Below, one piece after another: positions 17,367 to 19,238 of a DNA stretch of 19,238 nt (its first letter is position 1; the number at the start of each line of letters is the position of its first letter). Both the position numbers and the translations under genes were made by a program. Under the pieces are notes generated by a model. The model was not told the DNA's origin. It made no database searches and was given only the letters and a program-made list of their open reading frames with translations. Source of the stretch: an uncultured Ruminococcus sp. (GTDB taxonomy: Bacteria; Bacillota; Clostridia; Oscillospirales; Ruminococcaceae); NCBI GenBank assembly GCA_900543105.1, contig UQQA01000034.1, forward strand, positions 1-19,238, in the 5' to 3' direction.

Positions 17367-17385
17367 AATAACAGCATTAAATCAA
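17359..17385 (-). promoter_or_regulatory. Likely activator-dependent promoter of the GH31 gene
   Basis: On the minus strand TATAAT (17359-17364) is a perfect -10 box. The best -35, TTGATT (17380-17385), is only 15 nt away, which is too close for good unaided activity. Its -10 overlaps the -10 of the opposite AraC promoter by four bases. Just upstream, ATCAAAA occurs twice at a 12-bp period (17381-17387 and 17393-17399 on the plus strand) and could bind the regulator. The -10 is visible; the regulatory reading is inference. Confidence 0.45.
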
Positions 17386-17443
17386 AAAATCTATCAAAAT
17401 ACTTTCTAAAACTATAACGATAATGCCAAAAGGTGAAAATAAA

Positions 17444-18370
17444 ATGAAAAATCCAACTATTGCGGGAATAAACGATTTCCGAGAAGCGGCTGTGCACGGA
17501 ACGCCCGAATATCCCATGCAGGCTTACATCAACTATTTTCAATGGGTTCCGGAGCATCTCATCAACTGGCACTGGCACCCCGAGATAGAGGTAACGGTCG
17601 TTCTTGACGGCGAGGTCGAAATTTTTATCAGCAATACAAGCTATAAGCTCAAATCAGGCGAAGGCATTTTCATCAACACCAACGTTATGCACAAGCAGGC
17701 AGCGCTCCCCGACGGCGACAAATATCCCGTCCTGGCAACGATATGTTTTCTGCCCGATCTAATCGGCGACTGCGGCAAAAATCTCATCTTACGAAAATAT
17801 ATCCTGCCGATAACGGGAAATAAAGCTCTGCGCTGTGTGAAGCTTTCGCCCGAAAACGAGTGGCAGAAAGCAATGATAGATGCAGTTTGCAAAGTCTGCG
17901 AAATTTCCGGGAAGCCGAGCTTCGGATATGAGCTTCGCTGCCGTGATCTTTTGTCCGAAATGTGGTGCAGCCTTGCCGAAAATGCAGGCGAAACAACGCC
18001 CACTCCCCTTGACAGGCGGACAATGACGGGCGAAAAGCGGCTCAAAAAGATGCTTTCCTTTATCTATGAAAACTATCAGAATGAAATTTCCGTCGAGGAC
18101 ATTGCCAATGCTGCAAACATCAGCAAAAGCGAGTGCTTTCGGTGCTTTCGCTCAATGATAGAGAAAAAGCCGATAGAATTTCTCAACGAATATCGGCTGA
18201 AAAAGGCTCTCGAACTGCTCACGGCATCGGATATGCCCGTCACAGAGGTGAGTTTGTCCTGCGGCTTCGGGCATATAAGCTACTTCGGCAAGCTTTTCCG
18301 CGAGGTTTACGGAATAAGCCCGAGGGAATACCGCAACCGTGCGGCAGAGCGGCTTGAAGAGACGATATAA
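17444..18370 (+). CDS. AraC-family transcriptional regulator with cupin sensor
   Basis: This 308-residue protein is a sugar-type transcriptional regulator. The N-terminal half has a cupin-like sensing domain (about 30-110) with the WHWHPEIE motif at 42-49 and a GEGIFINTNVMH strand-turn. The C-terminal 100 residues form two helix-turn-helix motifs: the first around 215-236 (ISVEDIANAANISKSECFRC) and the second around 264-287 (PVTEVSLSCGFGHISYFGKL), ending in the family signature FREVYGISPREYR. I chose the ATG at 17444 because AAAGGTG lies 9 nt upstream; the in-frame ATG at 17423 lacks a ribosome binding site. It is divergent from the GH31 gene and is the natural candidate to activate it, with the inducer probably the glycan or its product. 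No clear terminator follows. Confidence 0.92.
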   Translation: MKNPTIAGINDFREAAVHGTPEYPMQAYINYFQWVPEHLINWHWHPEIEVTVVLDGEVEIFISNTSYKLKSGEGIFINTNVMHKQAALPDGDKYPVLATICFLPDLIGDCGKNLILRKYILPITGNKALRCVKLSPENEWQKAMIDAVCKVCEISGKPSFGYELRCRDLLSEMWCSLAENAGETTPTPLDRRTMTGEKRLKKMLSFIYENYQNEISVEDIANAANISKSECFRCFRSMIEKKPIEFLNEYRLKKALELLTASDMPVTEVSLSCGFGHISYFGKLFREVYGISPREYRNRAAERLEETI

Positions 18371-18441
18371 CGATTTAGATTTACTATTTTGGACGATATT
18401 GGTGAAAATGGATATTCTTTATCATAATTTCTCAAATTTTG

Positions 18442-18470
18442 TTGATTTTTCCTTAAATATATGATATAAT
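18442..18470 (+). promoter_or_regulatory. Promoter of the small membrane protein gene
   Basis: TTGATT (18442-18447) is separated by 17 nt from TATAAT (18465-18470). The -10 is preceded by TGA, making an extended TGnTATAAT box. Transcription should begin near 18477, giving a leader of about 49 nt. The gene is therefore a separate unit from the AraC gene. Confidence 0.75.
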
Positions 18471-18525
18471 TGGGAAAACAGCTCGGGCGAATGGGGATAG
18501 CGTTCGGCGGAAAAGGGGAATTTAT

Positions 18526-18942
18526 ATGATAATATTGATATTTGCATTAATATTAGCGGCATACATAGGGGCATTGATAATGGCATTGACAGTGAAGAAG
18601 CTTGACGATGATCTTGAAGCTTTTCTGAATGAAAATGCCGACAGACTGTTCAACGGAGAAGCCTGTGAATTTAACGGAACGGTTTATACAAGGGAAACAA
18701 GACTCGTCAGATACAGATACTGCGTGTCGGTCGGCATAATGACATTCACAAGATCGACCTGCTTGGCGCTTGCCGACAGTATCTGCGCCACCTCGGTAAT
18801 TGCATTTCTGATATCCCTGTTCGGCGGCTGGTGGGGCTTGCCGTGGGGACCTATCAGAACCATCGGCTCATTTATCGAAAATGCACGTCAGGAGGATGCG
18901 GTGAGCATAGCGGAGCTTTTGCGTGTTCCGTACAACTGCTGA
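18526..18942 (+). CDS. Small two-helix membrane protein of unknown function
   Basis: I do not recognise a named family for this 138-residue protein. Residues 1-22 form a hydrophobic helix, followed by an acidic and polar segment (KKLDDDLEAFLNENADRLF, 24-42) that looks helical. A second hydrophobic segment lies at about 83-101, followed by GWWGLPWGPI (101-110). That Gly-Trp-Pro-rich turn is seen after membrane helices in various uncharacterised Gram-positive membrane proteins. The C-terminal tail is soluble. The protein should sit in the cytoplasmic membrane. The start is supported by AAAAGGGG (18511-18518) 7 nt upstream and by a good promoter. It has no operon partners in the window. Confidence 0.75.
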   Translation: MIILIFALILAAYIGALIMALTVKKLDDDLEAFLNENADRLFNGEACEFNGTVYTRETRLVRYRYCVSVGIMTFTRSTCLALADSICATSVIAFLISLFGGWWGLPWGPIRTIGSFIENARQEDAVSIAELLRVPYNC

Positions 18943-18960
18943 TAACACGGGCGTTTTTTT
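18922..18960 (+). terminator. Possible terminator overlapping a stop codon
   Basis: CGTGTT (18922-18927) can pair with AACACG (18944-18949), with the TGA stop inside the loop. GGCG and then seven T residues (18954-18960) follow. The stem is short and the T-run starts 4 nt from its base, so it is a weak candidate. The much stronger terminator 90-140 nt downstream may do the work instead. Confidence 0.35.
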
Positions 18961-19238
18961 GATAGAGAATGACTTTTAGTATAAGACGAGATAACCGTAT
19001 CAAGGCTGACGATATCCCCGAATGCAGTTCCTGATGCGTAAAGTTCACAGCGGCAGACCTTGCGGTTATACTGCATTGTCTGCCGCTGTTTTTTTTTCCG
19101 TTAAGGATGAGCTGAAGCTCGGAGCTTTGCGGAAATTTTTATTTTGAAAGCTGAACGGCACATACGGCGTTTTTTTCCTCTTTTGTTATGTTACAATAGA
19201 TAGGTGACACAAAGTATAGAAAAACAACTTCCAAAATG
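18943..19238 (+). other. Gene-free right end with possible structured RNA
   Basis: I see no convincing coding region in these 296 bases. The strongest element is a terminator at 19048-19097. Before it, ATAACCG (18991-18997) and AATGCAGT (19021-19028) are complementary to two adjacent parts of that terminator's loop (19063-19069 and 19070-19077). A weak promoter-like pair, TTGATA (18959-18964) with TAAGAC (18982-18987) 17 nt away, could start a transcript of about 105 nt. This may be a small RNA or just the 3' tail of the previous gene. Bases 19098-19238 are AT-rich with T-tracts and no supported feature. Confidence 0.3.
19048..19097 (+). terminator. Strong intrinsic terminator without an adjacent gene
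   Basis: CAGCGGCAGAC (19048-19058) pairs perfectly with GTCTGCCGCTG (19078-19088), with a 19-nt loop, and nine T residues follow (19089-19097). It is the best terminator near the right end and lies 105 nt past the last stop codon. It ends either the small membrane protein's transcript or an unannotated RNA. Confidence 0.9.

Noticed and set aside
19048..19097. tRNA-like or SRP RNA-like fold at the orphan hairpin
   Set aside because: There is no cloverleaf, anticodon arm or CCA, and the conserved SRP RNA loop bases are absent. It is a simple intrinsic terminator.
19187..19238. Promoter (TTACAA-18-TATAGA) and a start ATG at the right edge
   Set aside because: The boxes match poorly, the ATG at 19236 has no ribosome binding site, and nothing after it can be seen.

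Overview
The window looks like a chromosomal segment from a Gram-positive anaerobe of the Clostridia, most likely a Ruminococcus-type Oscillospiraceae. This is inferred from the Firmicutes-type RpoB and RpoC sequences, clostridial MATE transporters, cytoplasmic plant-glycan enzymes with an AraC regulator, strong AGGAGG-like ribosome binding sites and textbook sigma-A promoters. I see no phage, transposase, CRISPR, tRNA or rRNA. All coding regions appear intact.

Layout. (1) 1-4220, minus strand: a two-gene operon with its own promoter (TTGAAA-17-TAAAAT). It encodes a GH2-type glycosidase followed, after only 5 nt, by a MATE exporter. Past the exporter lies a 7-bp tandem repeat that contains its stop codon. 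(2) 4233-12333, minus strand: rpoB then rpoC, driven by a perfect consensus promoter (TTGACA-17-TATAAT) and closed by a strong intrinsic terminator. No ribosomal protein genes flank them inside the window. RpoB carries a 68-residue acidic tail. RpoC carries an extra ~115 residues in the clamp region. A 175-bp spacer with a long hairpin separates the two genes. (3) 12379-15321, plus strand: a zinc-ribbon/TM2 membrane protein with its own terminator, then a second MATE exporter and, 3 nt later, a fusion of a class I pyrophosphatase-like domain to a Nudix domain. These end at a terminator facing the next gene. (4) 15332-18370: a GH31 alpha-glycosidase (minus) and an AraC-family regulator (plus), transcribed divergently from promoters whose -10 boxes overlap. 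(5) 18442-19238, plus strand: a small two-helix membrane protein of unknown function, then a gene-free stretch with a strong orphan terminator and possible RNA structure.

How the genes may work together: the two glycosidases point to intracellular processing of imported oligosaccharides from plant glycans. The AraC protein is the natural candidate regulator of the GH31 gene. The most unusual items are the pyrophosphatase-Nudix fusion, the two RNA polymerase subunit extensions, the overlapping divergent promoters and the possible small transcript near the right end. I did not find a clearly new multi-gene defence or mobile system.
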